A stretch of 64,000 nucleotides of DNA. Source: Pontibacter lucknowensis. Lineage in GTDB: Bacteria > Bacteroidota > Bacteroidia > Cytophagales > Hymenobacteraceae. The notes beneath the pieces were generated by a model, which was not told where the DNA came from, made no database searches, and saw only the letters and a list, made by a program, of their open reading frames with translations. Of this stretch, positions 49,497 through 58,179 are shown in pieces. Every line of letters begins with the position of its first letter. The stretch's first letter is position 1. A program made the position numbers and the translations under genes. Location of the stretch: assembly GCF_900156415.1 (NCBI RefSeq), contig NZ_FTNM01000002.1:992001-1056000 (forward strand). The letters run 5' to 3'.

Positions 49497-50099
49497 ATGA
49501 GCACTCCCGGATTCAGGTCTCGCAGCTTGCGGACCATTGCGCTCCTGCTGACAGGTATAGCCCTCTGCGCAGGTATGAGCTCCTGCGACAAGGAGCCCGA
49601 GTTCAACCTTCCGCCTGTCACGCAGAACGGCAGCAATACATTAGGTTTCAAAGCCAATGGCAAGGTATGGGTCAACTACGGCCAGATCTGCAACTTCTTC
49701 GTCTGTGAAGACAACTACGTGGAAGGCCGACTGCACAAAAACACCGATGGCACTTATTCGCTGAATGTGCGGGCCGAGTACCATTACAGCTTCAAAGACG
49801 AGAAAAAGTACATTTCCCAAAGTTTCTCTTTAAGCGCCAACGACGTGAGCGGCCCCGGCACCTATACCCTTACGCCCACCCACAGCGACATGGCGGCCAT
49901 GGAGGTCGACATGACCCAAAACGACTTTTACCACCTCGTAAAAGACGCAAGTCTCACCCTGCACCTCACCCGCCTCGACACAATCAGCCACATTGTATCC
50001 GGCCAGTTCGAGGGAAAACTAAACCACTATACCGACGCGTCCAAAATCATGCACATTACCGACGGCCGCTTTGACACAAAGCTGACCTACAGTTGGTGA
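49497..50099 (+). CDS. Lipoprotein with DUF6252-like beta-sandwich
   Basis: 200 residues from ATG 49497. Signal peptide with lipobox ending GMSSC, then a linker and a domain that starts NTLGFKANGKVWVNYGQI, continues with antiparallel strands (SLNVRAEYHYSF, QSFSLSANDVSGPGTYTL) and ends FEGKLNHYTDASKIMHITDG RFD. The FKANGKVW and GxFxxKL patterns resemble DUF6252 proteins. Outer-membrane anchored. A TACCTTGC 25 bases upstream may be its -7 box. A hairpin that may serve as terminator follows at 50137. Confidence 0.72.
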   Translation: MSTPGFRSRSLRTIALLLTGIALCAGMSSCDKEPEFNLPPVTQNGSNTLGFKANGKVWVNYGQICNFFVCEDNYVEGRLHKNTDGTYSLNVRAEYHYSFKDEKKYISQSFSLSANDVSGPGTYTLTPTHSDMAAMEVDMTQNDFYHLVKDASLTLHLTRLDTISHIVSGQFEGKLNHYTDASKIMHITDGRFDTKLTYSW

Positions 50100-50136
50100 T
50101 CATTCGTTCTCTAAGCTAGAGAATTTCTAAAATAGC

Positions 50137-50197
50137 AGAGGGCCAGTTGGCAGAGGCAAAACCGATTTACGGTTTACCTTCACCAACTGGCCCTCCT
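50137..50197. terminator. Two-level hairpin between convergent genes
   Basis: Outer arms AGGGCCAGTTGG/CCAACTGGCCCT (50139-50150 and 50183-50194) with an inner AAACCG/CGGTTT stem. No strong T-run, but it lies exactly between convergent stop codons. Confidence 0.6.
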
Positions 50198-50224
50198 GTC
50201 TGCGGGCTGCTTGCTGCCTCAGGT

Positions 50225-50719
50225 TTATACCTGCACAGCCTGCATCTTTGCCATATTCTGCTGAATGATATTGCTCCACTTCTCAGCCAGCTGCAGCTCT
50301 CCGCTCAGCATCATGCTACCTTCGCGGTTATAGAATGGCAGGTATAGCTCCGGCGCTTTAGGTCCGTGCAGGGCTACACGCAGCACGATCATGTCGATGA
50401 TGCGGTTCCCGTTCACATCGCGGTGCATGTTGTCGATAGAAGTTTTGCGCACGGTGCCCAGGTCAATGATGATCTCCTGCAGGTCTGCTTCCTCGTTGTG
50501 CCAGTAAAAGATCTGGCCTTGTGCTTCGTCCATTCCGATGCCGTAGCGCTCGTTCCAGAAATCATGCTGCCCGATGTTGAGCCCCTGTGCAGAGGCAGCT
50601 GCCAGGAAAGCTTTCTTTGCTTTGTTGGCCTCCCCTTTTTGTTTGCGTTGAATGAAAAAGATAGGCACCAGAAATACTGCTGTTGCCAAAATACCTAATA
50701 CGATTGCTTCTAAATCCAT
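50225..50719 (-). CDS. Membrane-anchored protein of unknown function
   Basis: 164 residues. One N-terminal membrane helix (IVLGILATAVFLVPIFFIQR), then a soluble domain with FLAAASAQGLNIGQHDFWNE, an aromatic strand with QIFYWHNEE and a hydrophobic strand RIIDMIVLRVAL. The pattern of a single anchor followed by a small alpha/beta domain is found in several Cytophagales proteins without assigned role. Single-gene unit ending at the hairpin at 50137. Confidence 0.65.
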   Translation of the reverse strand: MDLEAIVLGILATAVFLVPIFFIQRKQKGEANKAKKAFLAAASAQGLNIGQHDFWNERYGIGMDEAQGQIFYWHNEEADLQEIIIDLGTVRKTSIDNMHRDVNGNRIIDMIVLRVALHGPKAPELYLPFYNREGSMMLSGELQLAEKWSNIIQQNMAKMQAVQV

Positions 50720-50844
50720 TTTATTTAATCCATTAAAATCTGATAATACATAAGGCAGGTATAGCCCTTAGGTGCATACCGGTGCCTATACCTGTTTCCG
50801 AAAGGTGGGCGTGCCAGGACACTCTCACCAAGAAGGAAAGGGAT

Positions 50845-51219
50845 TTACCAGAAATAATGGAATGGAAAGATGATGTCGCTGACGGCAAGGCCAGGACTGC
50901 TATGCCTGATCCGCTGCAGGTAGTGCGCGATCAGCAGTTGAAGCCTGAACTCCTGTAGCTTAGCGGCAAGTGCCGGCGAACCGTAAGAGGCCTGTTTAGA
51001 GGATTGCGTAGGCCTGAATTGCCAGGTACCGGCATGATCCTCGGCCTGCAAAACCGCCATAGACGGGGCTTGTAACCTGTCGAACTCCCTCAGCTCACCC
51101 TGTGCAGCCACCTGCTGCATAGCTGCAGCCTGCAACTCCACAGCCGCCCCGTGTTGCAGACTGAAGAATGCAAACAGGAATGTGAACGAGAGCAATATGT
51201 TTTTGACGGCGTAAGGCAC
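50845..51219 (-). CDS. Small exported protein of unknown function
   Basis: About 124 residues from a GTG at 51219, chosen because the signal-like segment NILLSFTFLFAFFSLQHGAA begins five codons later; the frame stays open to 51363, but that part has no features. The mature part is Gln/Ala-rich and helical (VELQAAAMQQVAAQGELREF, LAAKLQEFRLQLLIAHYLQ) and ends in an aromatic FPFHYFW. No family recognised. Start codon and even coding status are uncertain. Confidence 0.45.
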   Translation of the reverse strand: MPYAVKNILLSFTFLFAFFSLQHGAAVELQAAAMQQVAAQGELREFDRLQAPSMAVLQAEDHAGTWQFRPTQSSKQASYGSPALAAKLQEFRLQLLIAHYLQRIRHSSPGLAVSDIIFPFHYFW

Positions 51220-51406
51220 GATGCAATTTACGTTTAAAATCAATACATAAGTATGCTGTCCCCAAATAATTTGCAGTGCCGGTTCCCCTGCAAAGCCGTA
51301 TCGGCAAAAACGACTTAATAGCTCTACCTCCCGCCACGCCCCATGCAACATACGAACCGCCACAACTTATATCAACTTAGAGCTGTACCTTATACTATAC
51401 AAAGCT

Positions 51407-51823
51407 ATGAGAAGACCATACAGACATTACCGGAACAGTTTGGGACAGCGCTACTGTACCCTGCGCTACCTGGCCGACCGCAAGATGCTCCACATCATCT
51501 GGAAAGGAACTGCGACGGAAGAGAGCATTGAGGAAGTGGAAAAAGGCATCCTGAAAATGATCCGGCAATTTCCCTGTCGTTCGATCCTGAACGATGTGCA
51601 GGACTTTTTTCAGGCACCTGCCGCCTACCTGGCCTACCTGAGTTGGAGCGAGTGGGACATGAAAGTGAAAGAAACCTCAGAGGTACGCTGCATTGCCAAT
51701 GTGCTGCCCCCCGATGCCCCGGTGCCACCGCCGGGGAGGAACAGTACCGACTCGCTGGAGTTCAAATATTTCGTACATCTCATGGACGCCGTGGAGTGGC
51801 TCAATCAAAAGAAACTGACCTGA
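51407..51823 (+). CDS. SpoIIAA/STAS-like protein of unknown function
   Basis: 138 residues, soluble, no signal. The layout YLADRKMLHIIWKGTATEES, a helix (EEVEKGILKMIRQFPCRSIL), the short strand SILNDVQDF and a C-terminal FVHLMDAVEWLNQK recalls the SpoIIAA-like/STAS fold found in many Bacteroidota proteins. No conserved phosphorylation Ser can be pointed out. It is a single gene, reading away from the small exported protein at 50845. Confidence 0.65.
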   Translation: MRRPYRHYRNSLGQRYCTLRYLADRKMLHIIWKGTATEESIEEVEKGILKMIRQFPCRSILNDVQDFFQAPAAYLAYLSWSEWDMKVKETSEVRCIANVLPPDAPVPPPGRNSTDSLEFKYFVHLMDAVEWLNQKKLT

Positions 51824-51959
51824 TCGCCCCCTCTCCCGACTACCCTTTCATCCTTTCAACAATCATCTCTGCAACACCGTATTAAGCACAGCACCTCACG
51901 CCGCTTTGGTGGCTGGCCCAGGTGACCGAGCTAAAACTATGAAAAAATAAAAAAGCAAC

Positions 51960-52160
51960 ATGGCTGAAATACGAATTGAAAAAAAGAAAAAACCTGTGTG
52001 GCCCTGGATCCTGCTGGTCGTGATCCTGCTCCTGCTGGGATGGGCCATTTATGAACTGGTGCTGAAAGACGGACAAACGCAGGCATTGGCTGCTGTCTTC
52101 CCGCTGGCGCACATACCTGCTCCTGACCTGATTGCTGATGTACAAAAGAACTTAATCTGA
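51960..52160 (+). CDS. Small single-helix membrane protein
   Basis: 66 residues: a Lys-rich start (IRIEKKKKP), one membrane helix (VWPWILLVVILLLLGWAIY) and a short outer tail. Ends 5 bases before the PRC-barrel protein gene, so the two are translated together. A helper of that protein is possible. No family recognised. Confidence 0.7.
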   Translation: MAEIRIEKKKKPVWPWILLVVILLLLGWAIYELVLKDGQTQALAAVFPLAHIPAPDLIADVQKNLI

Positions 52161-52165
52161 CCGAA

Positions 52166-52888
52166 ATGAATGACAATGATCTAAGAAATGAAAGGCTGGT
52201 GCCTTTGGGCGAGCTCAAGGACTACCAGGTAGCCAAGGACAATACCGACGTCAGGGGCTGGCGTGTGGTGGGTGCCGACGGCGAAAAAATAGGCGATGTA
52301 AAAGACCTGATCGTGGACATGCAGGCCATGAAAGTGCGCTACCTCTCTGTGTTGGGCGAGCACCGCTTTTTCGACCGCGACCGCGACACCTTTCTGCTGG
52401 TGCCCATCGGAGCGGCCGCGCTCGACCGCAAGGGCAAAAACATCTTTCTATCCTCTGTAGACTCCGGCAGCATCAGCCGCTACCCCGTGTACCCGGGCGG
52501 ACCGATCTCAACTGACTATGAGTATGCCGTGCGGGATAACTTCCGGCGGGCCCACCGCGACACCATCGACGAGCGTTCGGACTATAAAGCTGAGTTTGAC
52601 GAGGCCGTTCAGGAGCAGCCGGCAGGCACGCGGCGCATCAGTGATGACTTCTACAACGACGAGTCGTTCAGCGAAGACCGCTTTTACGCATCCAACGTAT
52701 CGACACACGATCTGAACCGCAGGGACACGCATGTGACAGACCACCCGGATACTACAGGCCGGGAGCCGCGCATCAAGCCCGTTGAAGAATCCATTTCCAC
52801 CATCGAGCGCCTGGAGGAGTTGCGCGAAAGAGGCTCCATTACCGAAGAGGAGTTCATTCTGCTAAAGAAAAGAGCCCTGGACTCCTAA
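52166..52888 (+). CDS. PRC-barrel protein with SHOCT-like C-terminal motif
   Basis: 240 residues. The PRC-barrel domain (about 10-100) begins LVPLGELKDYQVAKDNTDVR and contains GEKIGDVKDLIVDMQAMKVR, the usual strand pattern. After a charged, disordered, Tyr-rich linker (100-205) comes a C-terminal helix pair ERLEELRERGSITEEEFILL, the SHOCT motif. In Bacteroidota, such proteins are induced under stress, e.g. after desiccation or irradiation; the exact role is unknown. Preceded by the 66-residue membrane protein gene, followed by a terminator. Confidence 0.88.
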   Translation: MNDNDLRNERLVPLGELKDYQVAKDNTDVRGWRVVGADGEKIGDVKDLIVDMQAMKVRYLSVLGEHRFFDRDRDTFLLVPIGAAALDRKGKNIFLSSVDSGSISRYPVYPGGPISTDYEYAVRDNFRRAHRDTIDERSDYKAEFDEAVQEQPAGTRRISDDFYNDESFSEDRFYASNVSTHDLNRRDTHVTDHPDTTGREPRIKPVEESISTIERLEELRERGSITEEEFILLKKRALDS

Positions 52889-52917
52889 AGCCAAAAGCGA
52901 TGTGACCGCTATACCTG

Positions 52918-52952
52918 CAAGGCCGCCTTATAACAGAGTGCGGCCTTGTTGT
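52918..52952 (+). terminator. Rho-independent terminator after PRC-barrel gene
   Basis: Stem CAAGGCCGC/GCGGCCTTG followed by T-rich sequence. Confidence 0.8.
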
Positions 52953-53033
52953 TAAGGGCTGAGCGAACCTATTCAAAACAATCCAGTACTAGAATGATTA
53001 TACTGTAATACCGACCACAAAACAGATAACACT

Positions 53034-54293
53034 ATGAAATTATCCAGACTCCTCGTTCTTTCTGCGCTAGGTATGGCAACCATGGGCGCCTCCTGCAGCG
53101 AGGACACGACTACCCAGCAGAACAATGACCAGCAAGAACCTGTTGCCACCCAGGAAGATTGTCAGCCGATTGACAGGGGCACGGCAAACACCCCTGATCA
53201 GAAGCCTACTTTCGAGGGGCAGACCCGCGCCTGCGAGATCAAGTCTGAAACTCAGTTTGATGTGCAGGTGCTCACTAAAAATCTCCAGAAGCCATGGGCA
53301 GTGGAGCCACTTCCGGACGGGAATCTGCTCGTCACAGAGAAGTCCGGCAACATGCGCATCGTATCGGCATCCGGACAGATTGGCAATCCGATAACGGGTG
53401 TGCCCAAAGTGGACGCCCGCGGTCAGGGCGGTTTGCTGGACGTAGCGCTGGGCCCCGACTTCGGCTCGGATCGCATGATCTACTGGAGCTTTTCAGAGCC
53501 TCGTAAAGGGGGCAACGCCACCAGTGTGGCCAGGGCAAGGCTGAGTGATGACCGCAGCCGCCTCGAAAACGTGGAGGTGATCTTCCAGGCGCAGCCTACC
53601 TACGACGGCACGATGCACTACGGCTCTCGCCTGGCCTTCGGACCGGATGGCATGCTGTACATTACCCTGGGTGAGCGATCTGACAAAGAGATCCGTCCGC
53701 AGGCACAGCAGATGAACAGCCACATGGGTAAGATCATCCGCATTGCGCCGGACGGAAAAGTGCCGGACGACAATCCTTTTGTAAACCAGAACAACACGCT
53801 GCCTGAGATCTGGACAGCCGGTCACCGCAACGTGCAGGCATCGGCGTTTAATGAGGCAGGCGAGTTTTGGATAGTGGACCATGGACCGCAGGGCGGCGAT
53901 GAAGTGAACAAAGTAGAGAAAGGCAAAAACTACGGTTGGCCAGTGGTTACCTTCGGGGAGGAGTACTCTGGTGCACCAGTACCAAATGCTGTCACGACCA
54001 AGGAAGGCTATGTGGACCCCGTATATTATTGGGATCCGGTGATTGCGCCTTCGGGAGCGCAGTTCTATACCGGCAGTGCTTTTCCGGAGTGGAAGGGTAA
54101 CCTGTTTGTAGGCGGTCTCCGCGAACAAGCGCTGGTGCGTTTGCGCATCGAGAACAACCGCGTAACCGGCGAGGAGCACCTGCTCACCGACCGCAAGCAG
54201 CGTATACGCGACGTGCGCCAGGGACCGGACGGAGCACTATACGTGGTCACCGACCACGAGAACGGCGAACTGTGGAAGATCACGCCAAGGTAA
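53034..54293 (+). CDS. PQQ-dependent sugar dehydrogenase (soluble aldose type), lipoprotein
   Basis: 419 residues. Lipoprotein signal (LGMATMGASC, Cys21), then a six-bladed propeller of the GDH-B/YliI type. Markers: LQKPWAVEPLPDGNLLVTEK at the start of the propeller, GQGGLLDVALGPDFG with the region of the catalytic base, HYGSRLAFGPDGMLYITLGE, AGHRNVQASAFN and EHGPQGGDE-like DHGPQGGDEVN, all PQQ or calcium contacts in the family. It oxidises aldose sugars in the periplasm and passes electrons to the respiratory chain. Complete in length. Single gene, with a strong terminator shared with the convergent DUF2911 gene. Confidence 0.92.
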   Translation: MKLSRLLVLSALGMATMGASCSEDTTTQQNNDQQEPVATQEDCQPIDRGTANTPDQKPTFEGQTRACEIKSETQFDVQVLTKNLQKPWAVEPLPDGNLLVTEKSGNMRIVSASGQIGNPITGVPKVDARGQGGLLDVALGPDFGSDRMIYWSFSEPRKGGNATSVARARLSDDRSRLENVEVIFQAQPTYDGTMHYGSRLAFGPDGMLYITLGERSDKEIRPQAQQMNSHMGKIIRIAPDGKVPDDNPFVNQNNTLPEIWTAGHRNVQASAFNEAGEFWIVDHGPQGGDEVNKVEKGKNYGWPVVTFGEEYSGAPVPNAVTTKEGYVDPVYYWDPVIAPSGAQFYTGSAFPEWKGNLFVGGLREQALVRLRIENNRVTGEEHLLTDRKQRIRDVRQGPDGALYVVTDHENGELWKITPR

Positions 54294-54308
54294 GCTACAA
54301 CAGCACAT

Positions 54309-54353
54309 AAAAACAGAAAAGGACAGGTATAGGCCTGTCCTTTTCTGTTTTTT
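54309..54353. terminator. Strong bidirectional terminator
   Basis: Stem of about 19 bases (AAAACAGAAAAGGACAGG against CCTGTCCTTTTCTGTTTT) with A-run and T-run flanks, between the convergent sugar dehydrogenase and DUF2911 genes. The loop holds GGTATAGG. Confidence 0.92.
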
Positions 54354-54367
54354 GATGCGGGTAAATT

Positions 54368-55006
54368 TTACTGCTGCGAAACAGGAATAACAACACGGAG
54401 CATATCCCAGGTGATCTGGATGCTGCCTGTGCCGCCATCTGCCGAAATGATTTCGTAGCGAAGCCGTTCCTGCTTTACTGGAGCTATCTCGGGCTGCACC
54501 GTGAAGCGCAGCACATCTTCTGACTCCGCATAGTCATCGGCCAGGTGCTGGTCCCAGTTTTTGTTGATGATGATGGTCCACTCCTGCTCACCCGGTATGG
54601 TAAACAAGGCATACTTACCGGCTGGCAATGGCTTCCCTCCTACGGTGATGTCCTTGTCAGTCATCAGGCTGGTTGCCGTGTGTGCTCCCGTTACCCATAC
54701 CTGGTTGTAAGCGACAAGTCCTCCCCAGATCTGTCGTCCGCGCACGGCCGGTGAGTGGTAGGCGATGGTCAGGTGCGCATCGCCAATCATGCCATGAGCC
54801 TCCGCTTTCAGGCTGCCTTTCAAGGTATCCGGCTCTGCCTGTGCACCGATGATGGTCGCTCCTTCGCTGGCTTGCATGTTATGGCCGGCGTGGCTTTCCT
54901 GCGTGTCAGTGGATGCTTCCTGGTTTTGCTCAGGCTGGTTGCAGTATGTCAGGGTTGTGGCGAGCAGTACGCCAAGTGCAAGTTGGGTATAGCGTTTTAT
55001 CAGCAT
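54368..55006 (-). CDS. DUF2911 lipoprotein
   Basis: 212 residues with a lipoprotein signal (LGVLLATTLTYC) and a His/Met-containing linker (ESHAGHNMQASE). The DUF2911 domain follows: AHLTIAYHSPAVRGRQIWGG, GAHTATSLMTDKDITVGGKP, LPAGKYALFTIPGEQEWTII and the NKNWDQHLADDY motif. The family is widespread in Bacteroidota and of unknown function; members fold as a beta-sandwich. The linker histidines could hold a metal, in keeping with the nearby copper genes, which is inference. A single gene with the terminator at 54309. Confidence 0.9.
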   Translation of the reverse strand: MLIKRYTQLALGVLLATTLTYCNQPEQNQEASTDTQESHAGHNMQASEGATIIGAQAEPDTLKGSLKAEAHGMIGDAHLTIAYHSPAVRGRQIWGGLVAYNQVWVTGAHTATSLMTDKDITVGGKPLPAGKYALFTIPGEQEWTIIINKNWDQHLADDYAESEDVLRFTVQPEIAPVKQERLRYEIISADGGTGSIQITWDMLRVVIPVSQQ

Positions 55007-55172
55007 AGTTTTAGGTATATGGTTTACAGAATTTACGATTTTGAAGCGCTCAAGCTACACATTATATCGCAATAAGACGGCATCCGGATGCTGCCGAACG
55101 AAAAACCAGCTCATAGAGTATAAGAAAACGCAGCAAAAGCCAGCAACCATTTACGCTAATATTAAAAACAAC

Positions 55173-55475
55173 ATGAACGACAACAGTTATGATACCCTCT
55201 CCCAGGCATTAAACGGACTTAAGCAGAGAGGCTATACCGAAGACTTCAACCTGAAAGAGAATTGCATCGTCTGCACCACGAAACCGATGGAGCTCAAACC
55301 GGAGGAGTTCGAAGTCGATGAAGTGCATCGCTTCGAAGGTATGAGCAATCCCGATGACAACTCAGTGGTGTATGCTATTTCATCATCCCGAGGAGTGAAA
55401 GGTGTGCTGGTGGATGCCTATGGGGCCTACGCTGAAGCAATAACCCCTGAAATGGCGCAGAAGCTCAGAGCATAA
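55173..55475 (+). CDS. Small conserved protein, often labelled phosphoribosylpyrophosphate synthetase
   Basis: 100 residues from ATG 55173; an upstream in-frame extension has no homology. It begins MNDNSYDTLSQALNGLKQRG and has the family run YTEDFNLKENCIVC, DEVHRFEGMSNPDDNSVVYA and KGVLVDAYGAYAE. Databases often name this Bacteroidota family phosphoribosylpyrophosphate synthetase, but it lacks any PRPP or nucleotide motif and the name is surely wrong. Small soluble protein; role unknown. Ends 13 bases before the CopB-type ATPase gene, so they may be co-transcribed. Confidence 0.85.
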   Translation: MNDNSYDTLSQALNGLKQRGYTEDFNLKENCIVCTTKPMELKPEEFEVDEVHRFEGMSNPDDNSVVYAISSSRGVKGVLVDAYGAYAEAITPEMAQKLRA

Positions 55476-55488
55476 AACGGCTGAAGCC

Positions 55489-57591
55489 ATGGACCAGCAC
55501 CAGCATCACGATCATCATCAGAAGCAGCAGGCCCGGCAGCAGAAAGACCAGGTAACGGAGCGGCTGGAGGAGAAGACGCTGCATGGGCATGAGCATGCCA
55601 TGTACAAGGACACCAGCGGACATCCGCCCCACGGTGAGCACGGCCACGACCATCACCGCATGATGATCGAGGACTTCAAAAAGCGCTTCTGGATATCGCT
55701 AGCGCTCTCTATACCTGTGATCATCCTGAGCCCGATGGTGCAGTACATACTGGGCTTCACACTGGAGGTGCCTTATGGTATGTACATCGCCTTTGCGCTT
55801 TCCTCCATCATCTATTTCTACGGTGGCTGGCCCTTTCTGACTGGTCTGGCCGAGGAGGTGAAGAAAGGCGCTCCGGGCATGATGACGCTGATTGGGGTAG
55901 CCATCACGGTGGCCTATCTCTACAGCACCGCCATCGTGTTCGGGCTGGAGGGCATGGACTTTTTCTGGGAACTGGCTACGTTGATCGTGATCATGCTGCT
56001 GGGTCACTGGATCGAGATGCGCTCTGTGCTCGGCGCCTCCAAGGCGCTGGAACTGCTGGTGAGCATGATGCCGGCCGAGGCGATGCTGATCAAGGATGGG
56101 GAGACGGTACGGGTACGTATTGAGGACCTTCAGAAAGGTGACCTGATCTTGGTAAAACCCGGTGAGAAAGTACCGGCCGATGGCGTGGTGGAAGACGGCG
56201 AAAGTTACCTGAACGAAAGCATGCTGACCGGTGAGAGCAAACCGGTTAAAAAGAACAAGGATGATAAAGTGATCGGTGGCTCCATCAACGGCAACGGGGC
56301 GCTGCGGGTACGGGTGGAGTTTACAGGTAAGGAGAGTTACCTCAACAAGGTGATCAAACTGGTGCAGGACGCGCAGAAAACCAAATCGGAGACGCAGCGC
56401 TTGGCCGACCGCGCCGCCAAATGGCTCACCTACATTGCCCTCTTCGCAGGCTTTGGCACCCTGGCTGTCTGGCTACTCCTGGGACAGGAATTTGCCTTTG
56501 CACTGGAGCGGATGGTGACGGTCATGGTGATCTCCTGTCCGCATGCCCTGGGGTTGGCCGTGCCGCTCGTAGTGGCGATCTCCACGGCAGTTTCGGCCAA
56601 CAACGGCCTGCTTATCCGCAATCGTACGGCTTTTGAAAACTCCCGCCTCATCACCACCATCATCTTCGACAAAACCGGCACCCTCACCCAGGGCTCGCAC
56701 GAAATCGCCTCGGTCGTGACTTTTGATAAGGCAGTTGACGAACGTGAAATGCTGCGCCTGGCAGCTGGTGTAGAACAGAACTCAGAACATTTCATCGCCC
56801 AGAGCATCCTCCGCCGAGTAAAGGAACAGGGTATAGCCGTGCCTCCCTCCCAGTCTTTCAACTACCTGCCTGGCAAAGGACTGGAAGGTGTAGTCGAGGG
56901 CAAAGATGTAAAAGTGGTGGGGCCGAACTATATGGGAGAATATAATATAGCCGTGCCGTCCAGTGAAGCCGAAGAAGGCGTGGAAACAGTTGTCTACACG
57001 CTGGTAGAAGGTAAGCCGCTTGGTTACATCACCATGCGCGACCAGATACGGGAAGAGTCTGCCGAAGCTATCAGGATTCTGAAAGAGAACGGGATCAAGA
57101 ACCTGCTGCTGACCGGCGACAACGAACGGGTGGCGAAGAGTGTAAGCGACAAACTGCAGATGGACGGCTACCTGGCCAATGTGCTGCCGCACCAGAAACA
57201 GGAGAAGGTGAAAGAGCTGCAGGACAAAGGGGAGTTTGTGGCCATGACCGGCGACGGCGTGAACGACGCCCCTGCCCTGGCACAGGCCGATGTAGGTATA
57301 GCCGTGGGTTCCGGAACTGACGTAGCCGCCGAAACGGCTGACATCATCCTGGTCAACAGCAATCCGCAGGACATCGCCTCGCTCATCCTTTTCGGCAAAG
57401 CCACTTATCGCAAAATGATACAGAACCTGATCTGGGCCACCGGCTACAACGTCATCGCGCTGCCCCTGGCTGCTGGTGTACTCTATAACCAGGGAATCAT
57501 GGTGTCGCCTGCAGTGGGTGCGGCTTTGATGAGTTTAAGCACTGTGATTGTGGCCATCAATGCGCAATTGCTGCGCCGGCAGATCAGGTAG
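55489..57591 (+). CDS. copB: Copper-translocating P-type ATPase, CopB type (P1B-3)
   Basis: 700 residues. A His-rich N-terminus (about 1-50: HQHHDHH, HGHEHAM, HGEHGHDHH) replaces the usual CxxC metal domains. Eight helices follow. The transport motif in helix 6 is ISCPHALGLAVP (Cys350-Pro-His352), the mark of the CopB group that exports Cu2+ or Ag+. Further motifs: ESMLTGESKPVKK, FDKTGTLTQGS (Asp394) and MTGDGVNDAPALAQADVGIA. ATG at 55489 gives the complete His-rich head. Followed by a Met-rich lipoprotein that may pass on the metal. No copper regulator is visible nearby, so control must lie elsewhere. Confidence 0.95.
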   Translation: MDQHQHHDHHQKQQARQQKDQVTERLEEKTLHGHEHAMYKDTSGHPPHGEHGHDHHRMMIEDFKKRFWISLALSIPVIILSPMVQYILGFTLEVPYGMYIAFALSSIIYFYGGWPFLTGLAEEVKKGAPGMMTLIGVAITVAYLYSTAIVFGLEGMDFFWELATLIVIMLLGHWIEMRSVLGASKALELLVSMMPAEAMLIKDGETVRVRIEDLQKGDLILVKPGEKVPADGVVEDGESYLNESMLTGESKPVKKNKDDKVIGGSINGNGALRVRVEFTGKESYLNKVIKLVQDAQKTKSETQRLADRAAKWLTYIALFAGFGTLAVWLLLGQEFAFALERMVTVMVISCPHALGLAVPLVVAISTAVSANNGLLIRNRTAFENSRLITTIIFDKTGTLTQGSHEIASVVTFDKAVDEREMLRLAAGVEQNSEHFIAQSILRRVKEQGIAVPPSQSFNYLPGKGLEGVVEGKDVKVVGPNYMGEYNIAVPSSEAEEGVETVVYTLVEGKPLGYITMRDQIREESAEAIRILKENGIKNLLLTGDNERVAKSVSDKLQMDGYLANVLPHQKQEKVKELQDKGEFVAMTGDGVNDAPALAQADVGIAVGSGTDVAAETADIILVNSNPQDIASLILFGKATYRKMIQNLIWATGYNVIALPLAAGVLYNQGIMVSPAVGAALMSLSTVIVAINAQLLRRQIR

Positions 57592-57672
57592 ATGCACAAG
57601 TATAGAAAACAGCTAAATTACAGGCTACTCCTTTTGGATGGAGTGATCTATCATAACCAAAAATATAAAATC

Positions 57673-58122
57673 ATGAAAAACACATTACTTTCCCTCCTGG
57701 CCCTCCTCCTGATCAGTGCGAGCAGCTGCCAGCAATCGGACAATGTGCAGCAAATGCTCCGCGATGAAGAGGATCGGCGTCAGGTATACGACGCTATATT
57801 GGAAGATGAGCAGATGCGCTCCGAAATGATGGCCTACATGCGGGACCGGAACATGGGTGCCGGTATGATGCGGGGTGACATGATGCAGGGCGGCATGATT
57901 GGCGACACCAGCGGCATGGTTTCGCTGCACCGCCAGCAAATGCAGCAGCACATGAAACAGATGATGACGCTATGTGAAGCTGACACCGCGGCCTGCAACG
58001 AAATGAGTCGCCTGATGCTGCAGCACCAGGGTATGATGAGCAGCATGATGCAACGCATGCAAAAGCAGGGAATTGTCGACTCCAGCCACGTAAACCGGAT
58101 GCGCCAGCGTATGAACCGCTGA
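57673..58122 (+). CDS. Met-rich lipoprotein, candidate copper-binding protein
   Basis: 149 residues from ATG 57673; the frame is open to 57592, without features. Lipoprotein signal (LLALLLISASSC, Cys19), then a helical mature part in which about one residue in six is Met, for example RNMGAGMMRGDMMQGGMIG and MLQHQGMMSSMMQRMQ, plus histidines and a CEADTAAC pair. Met-rich periplasmic proteins bind Cu+ or Ag+. Together with the upstream CopB-type ATPase, a role as a metal sink or acceptor outside the inner membrane is likely. I know of no named family. Confidence 0.8.
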   Translation: MKNTLLSLLALLLISASSCQQSDNVQQMLRDEEDRRQVYDAILEDEQMRSEMMAYMRDRNMGAGMMRGDMMQGGMIGDTSGMVSLHRQQMQQHMKQMMTLCEADTAACNEMSRLMLQHQGMMSSMMQRMQKQGIVDSSHVNRMRQRMNR

Positions 58123-58179
58123 TGACAGCCTTTCTACCAGGGCAGCCTTCCTTCTTGTATATTTCATTTCCCAACATTC

